Shown: positions 63,985 to 64,000 of the stretch, piece after piece | Position numbering within the stretch: position 1 is the stretch's first letter | Layout: each line of letters opens with the position of its first letter | Source: Semisulcospira habei | Lineage: Eukaryota > Mollusca > Gastropoda > Semisulcospiridae | Direction of reading: 5' to 3' | NCBI GenBank assembly: GCA_036245525.1 | Contig: BTPG01000005.1 | Location: 207,673,026 to 207,737,025 of the forward strand | Length of the DNA: 64,000 bases | Program-made: the position numbers and the translations under genes | Notes under the pieces: model-generated | Told to the model about the DNA's origin: nothing | The model's input: the letters and a program-made list of their open reading frames with translations, nothing else | The model's database searches: none

Positions 63985-64000
63985 TGTTGGGTGATGTTGA

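Overview
This is animal nuclear DNA: spliceosomal introns with GT..AG borders, several LINE clades, long microsatellites and a tRNA-derived SINE. A mollusc, plausibly a marine gastropod, is the best guess. That rests on SINE/LINE tails of the form GGCGTTAAACCCAAATAACT and on protein similarity, and it is inference.

Layout. (1) 2.2-12.7 kb, minus strand: a complete ten-exon CYRI (FAM49) gene, rebuilt exon by exon with matching splice phases (327 aa). CYRI is the Rac1-binding brake on the SCAR/WAVE complex. A GC-rich, probably divergent, promoter lies at 16.2-17.3 kb. (2) 18.5-29.4 kb, plus strand: an unrecognised gene with a 541-codon exon and a phase-compatible second exon about 9 kb away; its long intron is full of LINEs, microsatellites and an 80-bp satellite. 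(3) 30.05-62.0 kb: a head-to-tail tandem duplication of the 3' part of a PGAP6/TMEM8 gene on the minus strand. The right copy is open (10 exons, 643 codons; the 5' end lies beyond the window). The left copy lacks the first exons and has stops or frameshifts in its first three exons, but its last five exons (EGF-like and seven-TM part) are still open. (4) The duplicated units are interrupted by insertions found in only one copy: an RTE LINE, two MITEs, an 818-bp TIR element, and a Harbinger-like element with a MADF ORF that is itself split by an RTE LINE.

The dominant signal is a swarm of short, near-perfect palindromic elements of several unrelated families (called A-H here), most bounded by TTAA. 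About 40 copies of family A (core arms AGTTCAAGGGTGGTGCCAGA.. around a GGCGCC centre) and several families of 70-110 bp hairpins sit in introns and between genes. The same window holds a 1576-bp piggyBac deletion derivative with TTAA target duplications, so piggyBac-type mobilisation of the hairpins is a reasonable hypothesis. The tandem duplication acts as a natural experiment. One hairpin has changed both arms at paired positions since duplication, two have lost their palindromic core in one copy, and different hairpin families occupy the same intron in the two copies. This points to homogenisation between arms and to core instability.
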